A DNA stretch of 64,000 nt from contig CP046864.1 in assembly GCA_039640495.1 (NCBI GenBank), positions 3,645,001 through 3,709,000 on the forward strand, given 5' to 3'. Shown here piece by piece: positions 17,804-26,618 of the stretch; position 1 is the first letter of the stretch; each line of letters starts with the position of its first letter. Under the pieces are notes generated by a model. It saw only the letters and a list, made by a program, of their open reading frames with translations. It was not told where the DNA came from and searched no databases. A program made the position numbers and the translations under genes. The stretch comes from Rhodobacteraceae bacterium IMCC1335 (GTDB lineage Bacteria > Pseudomonadota > Alphaproteobacteria > Rhodobacterales > Rhodobacteraceae).

Positions 17804-18456
17804 CAGCTTTGTCTTTTAACCGCGTAAATCGTCAAACGGTCTGCCACATCCTCGGCCTGATCCGCGATTGCATCAATGTGATCCACAAATTCTCTTAAGT
17901 GTATTTTCTCAGCAAGCCCTATATCTGAAGAAAAAATTTGTTTTTTCAAAGCATAGCTAATTTTATCAGCTTCTTTTTCATAGAGCGTTACCTTTGCATT
18001 ATAGCTCGACACCAAATGCGGTGATCGAAAGAATACCCGGCACCCGGCGGCCAATTCATCAACCGATTTCACCACCATATTCGTTAACCGTCGATACCCG
18101 GCATTCAAATCTTTATGAATTTCCGGAGTTTCCACTTCAAAAGCCCAAAGAGAACTTTTGAACAGCGAAAGAATTTCATCGGCGGTTTCGATCAACCCCA
18201 AAACGTCACCGCGCGAATCTGGTATCAGCAAGTTCGTGTAAAGCGCATGTTCGATCTGCCGCCTTAAACTATCAGCCTCTGTTTCTTTCGCGCTGACATG
18301 CTCTAGACGCGCTGTAAATTCTTCTGAAACACCCGCGCGTAAATACCCGCGGACGGCCAGCCGATAGATAACAGCAGCTTCCGACAATTGATCAAAAAAC
18401 TTATCTACCTGCGACTCAAGGTCTTTTGTTCGCCGAAACAGCCTAGCACTTATCAT
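17803..18456 (-). CDS. DUF47/PhoU-like Pit accessory protein
   Basis: A 217-residue cytoplasmic all-helical protein of the DUF47 (TIGR00153) group, structurally PhoU-like. Visible pattern: QVDKFFDQLSEAAVIY at the N-terminus, EHVSAKETEADSLRRQIEHALYTNLLIPDSRGDVLGLIETADEI in the middle (the E-x3-D helix typical of the family) and HIDAIADQAEDVADRLTIYAVKR at the end. It is always found next to PiT transporters and probably modulates them. It is the first gene of the pair and divergent from mocR. Confidence 0.88.
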   Translation of the reverse strand: MISARLFRRTKDLESQVDKFFDQLSEAAVIYRLAVRGYLRAGVSEEFTARLEHVSAKETEADSLRRQIEHALYTNLLIPDSRGDVLGLIETADEILSLFKSSLWAFEVETPEIHKDLNAGYRRLTNMVVKSVDELAAGCRVFFRSPHLVSSYNAKVTLYEKEADKISYALKKQIFSSDIGLAEKIHLREFVDHIDAIADQAEDVADRLTIYAVKRQS

Positions 18457-18557
18457 CAGGTTAAACCTGCCTTTCTGGGGTTCACATTAATCCGCCTGCT
18501 TTGCGTGCTGGGCTGAAAACGCGCCTGCACTTTATTATTTCAGCCACTTATGCAAAA

Positions 18558-18605
18558 ATTGGGACTTGCGAACAGACCCAATTTAAGGAATTTTATATAC
18601 CCAAT
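18558..18605. promoter_or_regulatory. Three-half-site operator candidate, copy A (upstream of mocR)
   Basis: ATTGGG (18558-18563) and CCCAAT (18577-18582) form a dyad with 13 bases between. A second CCCAAT at 18600-18605 is a direct repeat. The last half-site ends 11 bases before the mocR ATG at 18617, so binding would autorepress mocR. Copy B at 16688 has the same spacing. The site is also 102 bases from the divergent orfA start. Confidence 0.65.
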
Positions 18606-18616
18606 AGGAAAGAAAT

Positions 18617-20098
18617 ATGGTAAAATCAGCAAAAGGTGCGTTATTGGCAACGCTGCAGATCGACAAAGGATCGACAACCCCGATCTATCGACAGCTCGAA
18701 AATTTTCTCAGGCGTCTGATCTTAGAAGGCCGCTTGCCCTCCAAACAAAAACTTCCATCCACCCGCGAATTGGCCGAGGAACTGGGCGTTTCGCGCATCA
18801 CCGTAAAAACCGTTTACGAACAATTGATTTCGGAAGGCTATGCGGAAGCTAAAACGGGTGCCGGCACGTTTGTTTCAGAAGGCTTGATCCCTGAAAAGCC
18901 GCTTTCGCAACAGCGTGAGAAAACCGACTCAGCGCTGCAAACACAACAGTTTTCCGAAATTGCCGAAAAGATAAATGAATCCAAAGCCAGTGCCCGATTT
19001 GGCTCAACCCTCGGGTTTCGGCCCGGCGTGCCCGCCTTGGATAAATTCCCGATAAAGCGGTGGAACAAATATATGGCCGCAGCGCTGAGCCAAGAGGACC
19101 GGCGCAATTTAAGCTATGGCGATTTTTATGGATCTGAAAATCTGAGGAAATCAATCGCCTCGCATCTTGCAGATTCGCGTGGCATGCAAGTGGATCATGA
19201 ACAGATCATCATCACATCCGGCGCCCAACAGGCCTTTGTGTTGATCTCGCTTATCCTATTAAACGTGAATGACACGGTTTGGTATGAAAACCCCGGTCAT
19301 ATAGCAGGACGCGATATCATGTCTTTGGTCGGGGCGGCTATTGCACCTATTCCAATCGATAAAGAGGGGTTGGATTTAAGCCATGCGATTGCGCACTATG
19401 CAAAACCTGCGCTTATTTTCACCACGCCCTCACATCAACAACCTTTGGGTATAACGATGTCATTGCGGCGGCGCTTGGCGCTGCTGAAATACGCCGTCGA
19501 AAATGATGCTTGGATTATTGAAGATGATTATGACAGCGAATTTCGCTATCGGGGCCGCCCGCTACCAGCGCTCAGCGCTTTGGATAAAAATGGCAGGGTT
19601 TTATATGTTGGCACATTTTCAAAATCGCTCTGTTCTGCCGTGCGTCTGGGCTATGTGGTGATTCCCCATTGGTTACGAGAAACCTTCGCGCAGACACGAA
19701 ACCTTTTAGGCCAAAGTTCTTCGCCATTAACCGAACAAGCACTTTCACAATTTATAAATGAAGGCCGGTTTGCCGAGCATATTCGCAAGATGCGCCGACT
19801 CTATCGCGACCGTCGAGACATGTTACTAAATTGTCTTCTTGAAAACTGCTCGGACAGCCTAATGCCACAGCAAAGCGATGCAGGCATGCATATTTTAGCA
19901 GATTTAAAACATGGGATCGAAGATCAAACAGCCCATAAAGCCCTGCTTGCGCATAGTATAGATTCGCTTCCATTATCGGTTTATTGCAGCGAGCCGATCC
20001 AAAGATCGGCGCTGGTGCTAGGCTTTTCAGGCGTGCCAAGAAAAGCGATGCCTCGATTAACAAAGAAATTGGGGGAAAAATTACGAAGCTTGCATTAA
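18617..20098 (+). CDS. MocR-family (GntR HTH + aminotransferase) transcriptional regulator
   Basis: A 493-residue PdxR/GabR-like regulator. The GntR winged helix-turn-helix is at about 22-88 (TPIYRQLENFLRRLILEG, LPSTRELAEELGVSRITVKTVYEQL). A linker follows, then a fold-type I aminotransferase domain with FRPGVPALDKFP, the cofactor region EDDYDSEFRYRGRPLPAL and the Schiff-base Lys336 in TFSKSL. Such proteins sense an amino compound or PLP and bind direct plus inverted repeats. The operator candidates at 18558 and 16688 match that layout, pointing to autoregulation and control of the URO-D gene. Its effector is unknown. Start ATG 18617 behind AGGAAAG. Confidence 0.92.
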   Translation: MVKSAKGALLATLQIDKGSTTPIYRQLENFLRRLILEGRLPSKQKLPSTRELAEELGVSRITVKTVYEQLISEGYAEAKTGAGTFVSEGLIPEKPLSQQREKTDSALQTQQFSEIAEKINESKASARFGSTLGFRPGVPALDKFPIKRWNKYMAAALSQEDRRNLSYGDFYGSENLRKSIASHLADSRGMQVDHEQIIITSGAQQAFVLISLILLNVNDTVWYENPGHIAGRDIMSLVGAAIAPIPIDKEGLDLSHAIAHYAKPALIFTTPSHQQPLGITMSLRRRLALLKYAVENDAWIIEDDYDSEFRYRGRPLPALSALDKNGRVLYVGTFSKSLCSAVRLGYVVIPHWLRETFAQTRNLLGQSSSPLTEQALSQFINEGRFAEHIRKMRRLYRDRRDMLLNCLLENCSDSLMPQQSDAGMHILADLKHGIEDQTAHKALLAHSIDSLPLSVYCSEPIQRSALVLGFSGVPRKAMPRLTKKLGEKLRSLH

Positions 20099-20106
20099 GG
20101 CCCCCT

Positions 20107-20184
20107 GCTTGGCGGACCCCGGCCAAGCGCAAAAGGCGCTTGTTCAGCCCGAGCGGGCTGTAGAACTAACCGCCGGGTCTTTTT
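20107..20184 (+). terminator. Stacked hairpins and T-run after mocR
   Basis: Three consecutive short inverted repeats follow the mocR stop: GCTTGGC/GCCAAGC (20107-20128), AAGCGC/GCGCTT (20125-20141, overlapping the first, so mutually exclusive) and CAGCCC/GGGCTG (20145-20160). A T5 run is at 20180-20184. It probably terminates mocR before the convergent urt operon. The T-run is some 20 bases from the last stem, so efficiency is uncertain. Confidence 0.45.
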
Positions 20185-20333
20185 ACGCGGCGCAGCCTGG
20201 GGCTTTATAAGCGGCGCAGGTAAAGCTGTCTGGGGCATTTGCAGATAAACCGCCCTCGGCTTATTTGGTCAATTCGATCCCTTATTCCAGCCCTCCATCG
20301 CTTTCAGGAGAGCCGGGCTTAGCCCAGCAGGCA

Positions 20334-21029
20334 TCACACGGTGACATTGGCCAAAACATCCTTGCGCGTGACCTTAGATTTTTCAGCTGCCATGGTCACC
20401 CGGCCGCGTTTTAACGTATAAAATCGGTCTGCGAGACTGAAGGCGAAATCAAAATATTGTTCCACCAAAATAATCGCCATATCCCCCTGCTGTTTCAGCA
20501 GTTCAATCACCTCACCGATTTGGCTGATAATATTGGGCTGTATGCCCTCGGTCGGTTCATCTAGAATCAGTAATTTGGGACGGGTAATCAACGCGCGGGC
20601 AATCGCCAATTGCTGTTGCTGGCCGCCCGATAAATCGCCACCCTTGCGCGCTTTCATTTTCTTTAAAACTGGAAACATTTCGTAAATATGATCGGGGATT
20701 TTGTGATCTTTGGGCGGCAAGCAAGAATAACCGGTTTGCAGGTTTTCTTCGACGCTCAGCAAGGGAAAAATATCGCGGCCCTGTGGCACATAGGCCACCC
20801 CAGATTGGGCGCGTTTAAAGGGGGTCAAACGGGTTAAATCCTGCCCATCCAATTGAATATGGCCAGCCGCCACCGCATGCGCGCCCGATATGGCCCGCAT
20901 CAAGCTGGTTTTGCCCACACCATTTGTGCCCAGCACGCAGGTTACCTGGCCTTTTTGGGCCTGCAAATCGATATCATAAAGGATTTGCGACTTCCCATAA
21001 AACAGGTTGATTTTTGAGGTCTCAAGCAT
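20334..21029 (-). CDS. urtE: Urea ABC transporter ATP-binding subunit UrtE
   Basis: A 231-residue LivF-type ATPase: Walker A GTNGVGKTSL, signature LSGGQQQQLAIARAL, Walker B LLILDEPTEGIQPNII, and the H-loop His replaced by Gln in VEQYFDFA, as in LivF/UrtE. The phrase EPTEGIQPNIISQIG is typical of UrtE. It energises urea import with UrtD through the UrtBC permease. It is the last gene of the urtABCDE operon, 3 bases after urtD. Confidence 0.93.
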   Translation of the reverse strand: MLETSKINLFYGKSQILYDIDLQAQKGQVTCVLGTNGVGKTSLMRAISGAHAVAAGHIQLDGQDLTRLTPFKRAQSGVAYVPQGRDIFPLLSVEENLQTGYSCLPPKDHKIPDHIYEMFPVLKKMKARKGGDLSGGQQQQLAIARALITRPKLLILDEPTEGIQPNIISQIGEVIELLKQQGDMAIILVEQYFDFAFSLADRFYTLKRGRVTMAAEKSKVTRKDVLANVTV

Positions 21030-21032
21030 CGC

Positions 21033-21773
21033 TTACCTTCCTAAATACACATCCAGCACGTCTTGATTGGCGGTCACGTGATCCAACCGCCCCTCGGCCA
21101 GCACCGCGCCTTCGTGTAAAACCGTCACTTTGCAGTCAAGCCGCCTGACAAAATCCATATCATGCTCCACAACCACCACAGCACGGGTTTTTGCGGCCTT
21201 GACCAGCATCGCCGTTGTCTTTTCGCGCTCGGTTGCGGTCATACCGGCTGCCGGTTCATCTACCAGCAACAGTTTTGGATCCTGCGCCAGTAACATGCCA
21301 ATCTCGAGCCATTGCTTCTGGCCATGGCTCAACTCGCCCGCCAGACGGTGCAATTCGCTATCAAGCGAGATATCACGCGCCAAATCTGCCACTTTTTGGT
21401 GATCAGACTTACGGCGCTTATAAAACAAGACGCGAAACACATTACGATGGTTTTTCAACGCCAATAACAGGTTTTCAAAGACCGTTTGATCTTCAAACAC
21501 GGTTGGTTTCTGAAATTTACGCCCCACCCCTGCTTGCGCAATCTGTGCTTCATCCAACGACAACAAATCAACGCTTTTATCGCCCCATTTCACAACCCCC
21601 GTATCGGGGCGCGTCTTGCCCGTGACAATATCCATAAAGGTGGTTTTGCCAGCTCCATTCGGGCCAATAATCGCCCGCAACTCTGCCGCTGCGATCTGAA
21701 AAGACAAGTTGTTGATGGCCTTAAAGCCATCAAAGCTGACCGAAACGCCAGACACTTCTAAAAGCGAGCTCAT
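21033..21773 (-). CDS. urtD: Urea ABC transporter ATP-binding subunit UrtD
   Basis: A LivG-type ATPase with Walker A GPNGAGKTTFMDIVTGKTRPDTG, signature LSHGQKQWLEIGMLL and Walker B LLLVDEPAAGMT. TGKTRPDTG and SHGQKQWLEIGM are hallmarks of UrtD. An in-frame GTG/ATG extension reaches 22016, but it lies inside urtC and encodes non-conserved sequence. The start is therefore set at ATG 21773, two bases after the urtC stop, giving 246 residues, the usual family length. Confidence 0.93.
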   Translation of the reverse strand: MSSLLEVSGVSVSFDGFKAINNLSFQIAAAELRAIIGPNGAGKTTFMDIVTGKTRPDTGVVKWGDKSVDLLSLDEAQIAQAGVGRKFQKPTVFEDQTVFENLLLALKNHRNVFRVLFYKRRKSDHQKVADLARDISLDSELHRLAGELSHGQKQWLEIGMLLAQDPKLLLVDEPAAGMTATEREKTTAMLVKAAKTRAVVVVEHDMDFVRRLDCKVTVLHEGAVLAEGRLDHVTANQDVLDVYLGR

Positions 21774-21775
21774 TC

Positions 21776-22933
21776 TCAGCGCCTTCTCATAAAGAGTAAA
21801 TCGAACAGGCCACCGATCCCCTTGGGTGCGAAGAGCGTTACCAAAACAAAAGACACGCCCAGCAAAACCTGCCACCAATCCACCCATTTGATCACACCAA
21901 ACCCCAGCGATAGATCCGGGGCCTGCCCACCTGTAAACCAAGTGGATAACAAGCTGACAAACGCCGCCCCGATCACCGCACCATAAAGGCGCCCACGCCC
22001 GCCAATCGCCACCCAAACGGCCAGATAAATTGAGGCAATCGGGGCCATTTCTGCCGGGTTTACGATACCGGCTTGCGGATAATATAGCGCCCCAGCAATG
22101 CCCGCGATGCAGGCCGTTACGGTGAAAATAGCAAGTTTATAATGTTCCACTTGATAACCGAGAAACCGCACGCGCGCCTCATTATCGCGAATGGCCCGAA
22201 TAACCGATCCAAATTTTCCGCCCACAATGAAGCTGATAAAAAGATAGCCCAACCCAAGCGCTGCCGCCGAGCCCCAAAGAAACCACAAGGCCACCTGATC
22301 TTGGCCCGCGCTCACATAAGGCAGGTTTTGCAAACCCGATAAGCCATTATTGCCGCGCAAGCCACTTTCATTTTGAAACAAGTATAATGACAGCGCCAAA
22401 GTGAAAGCTTGGGTCAAAATTGACAGATAAACGCCCGTTACCCGCGACCGAAACGCCAACCATCCAAACAAAAAAGCCAAAGCGCCGGGCAAAGCCACCA
22501 CCAAGACAAGCTGCAAAAACAAGCTATCCGCAACGGCCCAAATCATTGGAAATTCGCTGCTGCCCACCACCCCAAAAATTTGCGTGCCGATCCCCTCAAT
22601 CACCTCTTGCGGGGTGGGCGGAATTTCCGCTTGCGCCATTGATGTTGCCACAATGGTTTGGGTGCGCGCATACATCAGCCACATACCAATCATATAGCCG
22701 CCCAGCCCGAAAAAAGCGAAATGCCCCAAGGATAATATGCCACAATACCCCCAAACCAAATCCATCGCGATGGCCGCAAGGCACAAACACAATGTTTTGC
22801 CGATGGTTTTGATGAAGGATGTCGAAATCACGCCGCCCCCCATTCCTTCCGACAAAACGGAAACGATGATCGTAAAAATGGCCAAGCCTGATAGGAAGAT
22901 CAATGCCGAAGGCGGGATTTTAAAACTGGTCAT
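21776..22933 (-). CDS. urtC: Urea ABC transporter permease UrtC
   Basis: A 385-residue LivM-type inner-membrane permease. It has the UrtC patterns MDLVWGYCGILSLGHFAFFGLGGYMIGMWLM near the N-terminus and NNGLSGLQNLP, VIRAIRDNEARVRFLGY, and YYPQAGIVNPAEMAPIASIYLAVWVAIGGRGRLYGAVIGA in the second half. With UrtB it forms the urea channel of the high-affinity importer. It lies 9 bases after urtB and 2 bases before urtD. Confidence 0.94.
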   Translation of the reverse strand: MTSFKIPPSALIFLSGLAIFTIIVSVLSEGMGGGVISTSFIKTIGKTLCLCLAAIAMDLVWGYCGILSLGHFAFFGLGGYMIGMWLMYARTQTIVATSMAQAEIPPTPQEVIEGIGTQIFGVVGSSEFPMIWAVADSLFLQLVLVVALPGALAFLFGWLAFRSRVTGVYLSILTQAFTLALSLYLFQNESGLRGNNGLSGLQNLPYVSAGQDQVALWFLWGSAAALGLGYLFISFIVGGKFGSVIRAIRDNEARVRFLGYQVEHYKLAIFTVTACIAGIAGALYYPQAGIVNPAEMAPIASIYLAVWVAIGGRGRLYGAVIGAAFVSLLSTWFTGGQAPDLSLGFGVIKWVDWWQVLLGVSFVLVTLFAPKGIGGLFDLLFMRRR

Positions 22934-22942
22934 AATCCTACC

Positions 22943-24927
22943 TCAATCTCCTGCTGCGCGCCCTTTAAGCGCGATGATGCCCCGCGGGCGGAACTGGATA
23001 AAAATGATAATGAATAGGATCATATAGGTCTGCGCCGCCAATGTATTGGCCGGGTTGAACCATTCAATGCCCTTTTGCAAAAAGCCCACCATGGCAGCGC
23101 CTGCAAGGCTGCCCCAGATATTGCCAACACCACCTACAACCACGGTCATAAAGCTTTGTACGATGTAATCATTGCCCATCTCAGAGGTGACTTTGGCGTA
23201 AAGGCCGATCGCCACGCCGGCAATACCTGCAATCCCAGAGCCTAACCCGAAGGTTAACATATTCACCCGATCTGGATTGATTCCCATCAAAGCGGCCATT
23301 TGCGAATTCTGCGTCACCGCGCGGGTTTCCAACCCTAGGCGGGTTCGTTTCATAATAAACAGAAACAAAGCCAGGAAAATCAATGCCAGAACGAAAATGG
23401 CAATGCGAATAAAACTGATGGACACCACATCATTGATCACCCAAGCCCCCCCAGCCAATCGGGTGAGGTCAACGGGCGTGCTTGCGTTCCAAATATATTT
23501 TTGGCCAATTGTTGGAGAGCGATCGAAATTCCAAAAGTCGCCAAAAGCGTTTCAAGGGGGCGGTTATACAACCACCGGATAACCAAACGTTCCATGGCAA
23601 CACCGGCGCAAAAAGTCACTGCAAAAGCGGTTGGAACCGCCAGTAAAATTGACAAAGTTTCATCTGGTACGATTTGTTGCAAGACATAGCCCGTATAGGC
23701 GCCCATCATAATAAATTCGCCATGCGCCATATTGATAACACCCATCACGCCAAAAGTGATCGTCAATCCTATCGCTGCCAAAAAATAAATCGAAGCCAGC
23801 GAGATCGCATCTAGAAGAATATCAATCGTATTCGACAAGCTCACCTGATATGAAATGACTTTCAGCGCCGCTTGCGCCGCTGATGTGATTTGTGGATCAG
23901 GCTCAAGATATTGATCAAAATAGCTAAAATTTGACACGGTCGCGTCAATTGCGCTTTGGCTGATTTGCGCCGGCACCAAACCGGCTTGCGCCAAATCAGC
24001 ATAGGCCCTTGAGCGCGCAGCTGGATCGTCCAATTGGGCGATTGGAATGCCGGCAACACGACCCCCGTCAATATTGTCAATCAATGCTTGCTTGATTAGT
24101 TCTAAAGAAGGCTGCGCGGCAGCCTCACCGCCTGCCACCAGCAATTGATAGGCCGTTTGCGTTGAGAAACCATTCTGACCTGGCACCAAAACTTTTGCGA
24201 TATTAGCGTCATCCGGCAGCGCAGCCGCATAGGTGCGCCGGGTCGCCAATATTGGGTTAAGCGCAGCGCGCACCTCAACATCCAACGAGCTGCCAATTGC
24301 CGCAATTGCCGCAAGCCGCGCCTCAGCGGATTGGCCGTATTTCAGCGTTAACAAATGCACCAGTTGCTGCTTTTCTGCCACTAAGGCGGGATCTGTTTCT
24401 AGCCCCAGCGATTGTTCGAGCAATGGCAAATAGGCCGGATCTTCATTTCTGCGTATGGATGCTAAGGCGGCTTTGCGTATAACAATTTCGGGCGCATTCA
24501 ATTGAAACGCCACCAAAGCCCCAGAAATTAAATTGCGCACGCCGCTATTGGGTTTGATCTGCTTAAACCCAGCCTTTTCAAACGGCCCAAGATCGGATTG
24601 CGTATCAAGATCAATCATCCGTTTATCTTGAACGGCGATGATCGCATTGGTGCTTTTATCCAGCCATAAGGCTTTGGCGCGCCATTGCATCAGCATAAAT
24701 TCTACATTTGGTAATTTGCTTGCGACAAGCGCATCGATCGCTGGCTGGATCGTTTTGCGCGAGCTTTTTGCAATCACTTGGCTATGGGTGCTGATAATCT
24801 CTGACAAGCTTTGGGCGCTCAAGGCGGCCTCGGAGCAGATCACCCAACACGCAACAAGCGCAGCCGCTAAAACTCTCATACGTCTAAAGCCTTGTAAGGG
24901 TTGAAGGGCAAGACTGCCCTTCAACAA
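22943..24927 (-). pseudogene. urtB: Urea ABC transporter permease UrtB, apparent -1 frameshift
   Basis: Two overlapping frames together make one UrtB. The first (start 24927, 496 residues) has a signal-like N-terminus, the long periplasmic/helical-repeat extension typical of UrtB, and permease helices up to FGTQARPLTSPDWLGGLG, then TGA at 23437-23439. The second frame continues exactly in sense with AWVINDVVSISFIRIAIFVLAL to the normal end at 22943. The break falls in a run of seven Gs (C7 at 23446-23452 on the + strand). Eight Gs would restore a 661-residue protein reading WLGGAWVINDVV. All other urt and ure genes are intact. A sequencing or assembly error, recent inactivation, or slippage on the homopolymer are the options. 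Confidence 0.85.
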
Positions 24928-24942
24928 TTTCCATCAAACGGA

Positions 24943-26220
24943 TTAATAATTTGAACCGATTTGAACGCAGGATTTGGTTTGCGTGTTGTACATTCCGCAT
25001 TCTAGGCCTGGCCAGTCAGACACCAGAACGGCGGATTCAGGCAGGTAATCTGTCCAGGCATCGCCCGGAACCTCGCTGGTTTGGCTGATGATATCAAACT
25101 GACCATCCGCTTGAATTTCACCGATCAATACCGGCTTTGACAAATGATGGTTGGGCAGCATTTCAGCCATTCCACCGGTCAAATTAGGAAATTTTTGGCC
25201 GTACATTTTGGCGCGCACCGCATCAACCTCTGAACTGCCCGCAGCTTCAACCGCATTCACCCACATGTTAAACCCGATATAATGCGCTTCCATTGGGTCA
25301 TTCGTGACCCGCTCATCGCCCATACGTGCTTTCCAAGCGGCAACCCATTCGGTATTGGCCTCTACATCCGCTGACTGGAAATAATTCCACGCAGCCAGGT
25401 GACCCACAAGGTTGCTCGTGTCTAAACCAGAAAGTTCTTCTTCCCCCACCGAAAACGCAACCACCGGAATATCATCTGCCGAAATACCTGCGGCTGCCAA
25501 TTCCTTGTAAAAGCCGATATTTGCATCGCCATTAATCGTGGAAATCACCCCAACTTTTTTGCCATCGGCGCCTAAAGCCACTACGTCAGCCACGATTTTG
25601 GACCAATCAGAATGGCCAAAGGGCGTGTAATTCACAAAGATATCTTCTGCCGCAATATCTTTTGAGATCAGATAGCTTTCCAAAATATTGTTGGTTGTGC
25701 GCGGATATACATAATCGGTGCCCAATAAAGCGAATTTTTCAACGCCCAGCTCTTCGAGGAAGTAATCCGTTGCTGGTATGGCTTGTTGGTTCGGCGCCGC
25801 GCCAGTGTAAAAGACGTTTTTCGAGCTTTCTTCGCCCTCATATTGAACCGGATAGAACAGCAAGCCGTTCAACTCTTCAATCACCGGCAAAACGGATTTG
25901 CGCGACACGCTTGTCCAATTGCCAAACATCACATCTACCTCATGCACAGTCAGCAATTCCCGCGCTTTTTCAGCGAATAAAGGCCAATCAGAGGCAGGAT
26001 CAACCACCACTGCCTCCAATTGCTTGCCCAAAACACCGCCCTTGGCATTTTGCTCTTCGATCAACATCAACATCGTGTCTTTCAACGTTGTTTCTGAAAT
26101 CGCCATCGTACCGGATAAGGAATGTAAAACACCCACTTTAATCGTGTCAGCGACCACGGCAGAGCTTAACAGCGCGCTAAAAAGAACGCCGCCAGCCAAA
26201 GAATTTTTTAAATTTTTCAT
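24943..26220 (-). CDS. urtA: Urea ABC transporter substrate-binding protein UrtA
   Basis: A 425-residue type I periplasmic binding protein with a signal peptide (about 1-24, cleavage after VVA). The mature start DTIKVGVLHSLSGTMAISE, then FGNWTSVSRKSVLPV and LLFYPVQYEGEE are diagnostic of UrtA. It binds urea (and short-chain amides) in the periplasm for UrtBCDE. It is the first gene of the minus-strand operon, with a GAGGAG ribosome binding site, and is divergent from ureD, so uptake and hydrolysis share one regulatory region. Confidence 0.95.
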   Translation of the reverse strand: MKNLKNSLAGGVLFSALLSSAVVADTIKVGVLHSLSGTMAISETTLKDTMLMLIEEQNAKGGVLGKQLEAVVVDPASDWPLFAEKARELLTVHEVDVMFGNWTSVSRKSVLPVIEELNGLLFYPVQYEGEESSKNVFYTGAAPNQQAIPATDYFLEELGVEKFALLGTDYVYPRTTNNILESYLISKDIAAEDIFVNYTPFGHSDWSKIVADVVALGADGKKVGVISTINGDANIGFYKELAAAGISADDIPVVAFSVGEEELSGLDTSNLVGHLAAWNYFQSADVEANTEWVAAWKARMGDERVTNDPMEAHYIGFNMWVNAVEAAGSSEVDAVRAKMYGQKFPNLTGGMAEMLPNHHLSKPVLIGEIQADGQFDIISQTSEVPGDAWTDYLPESAVLVSDWPGLECGMYNTQTKSCVQIGSNY

Positions 26221-26618
26221 TTAAGTCTCCTCGCAGACAAAACCGCAGAGTGGCTTGTATTGTGGGAGGCCACCACCTACAGTTTCGCCTGCAACCAATG
26301 TTGCAATTTGTGTGGCGATCGTTCCGAGCTGCAATTCGATCGGTCGTCACACGTCCTTACCGCCATAAAGCCTTCTTTTTTGCCAAGACGGTAATACTGT
26401 GGTGCCGAGCGCAGATAAAAAGCTCAAGGCATGCGGGCAAAAAAAACGAAAAACAAAAATTTTCGACTATAAATTAATCACTACCTTCTTAAATGATAAA
26501 TAAATAATCGAAAACTGACCGAATTCCTTGAAATTTTCGGATAAATTTGGACTTTCTGCATCAAACCCGCAGAAGGCGAGGGCGCCGTGACGCGGTGTCT
26601 GCGCAATTAAGGATCGCG
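26221..26618. promoter_or_regulatory. Divergent urtA/ureD regulatory region
   Basis: No gene is supported here. The left half is of ordinary composition with a repeated TGCAATT near 26300 and 26332. The right half (about 26420-26550) is strongly AT-rich and is the likely promoter zone for ureD. I looked for NtrC (TGCACC-N5-GGTGCA) and sigma-54 (GG-N10-GC) patterns and found no convincing match. Nitrogen control is expected for these genes but not demonstrated. Confidence 0.5.

Noticed and set aside
18457..18557. Pho box for orfA-pit
   Set aside because: I looked for CTGTCAT-like direct repeats on both strands and saw none.
21774..22016. 81-codon N-terminal extension of the urtD frame
   Set aside because: It lies inside urtC, is not conserved in UrtD, and ATG 21773 fits the operon spacing and family length.
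26250..26477. 75-codon frame in the urtA/ureD gap
   Set aside because: No recognisable domain, no ribosome binding site, and it sits in the expected promoter region.
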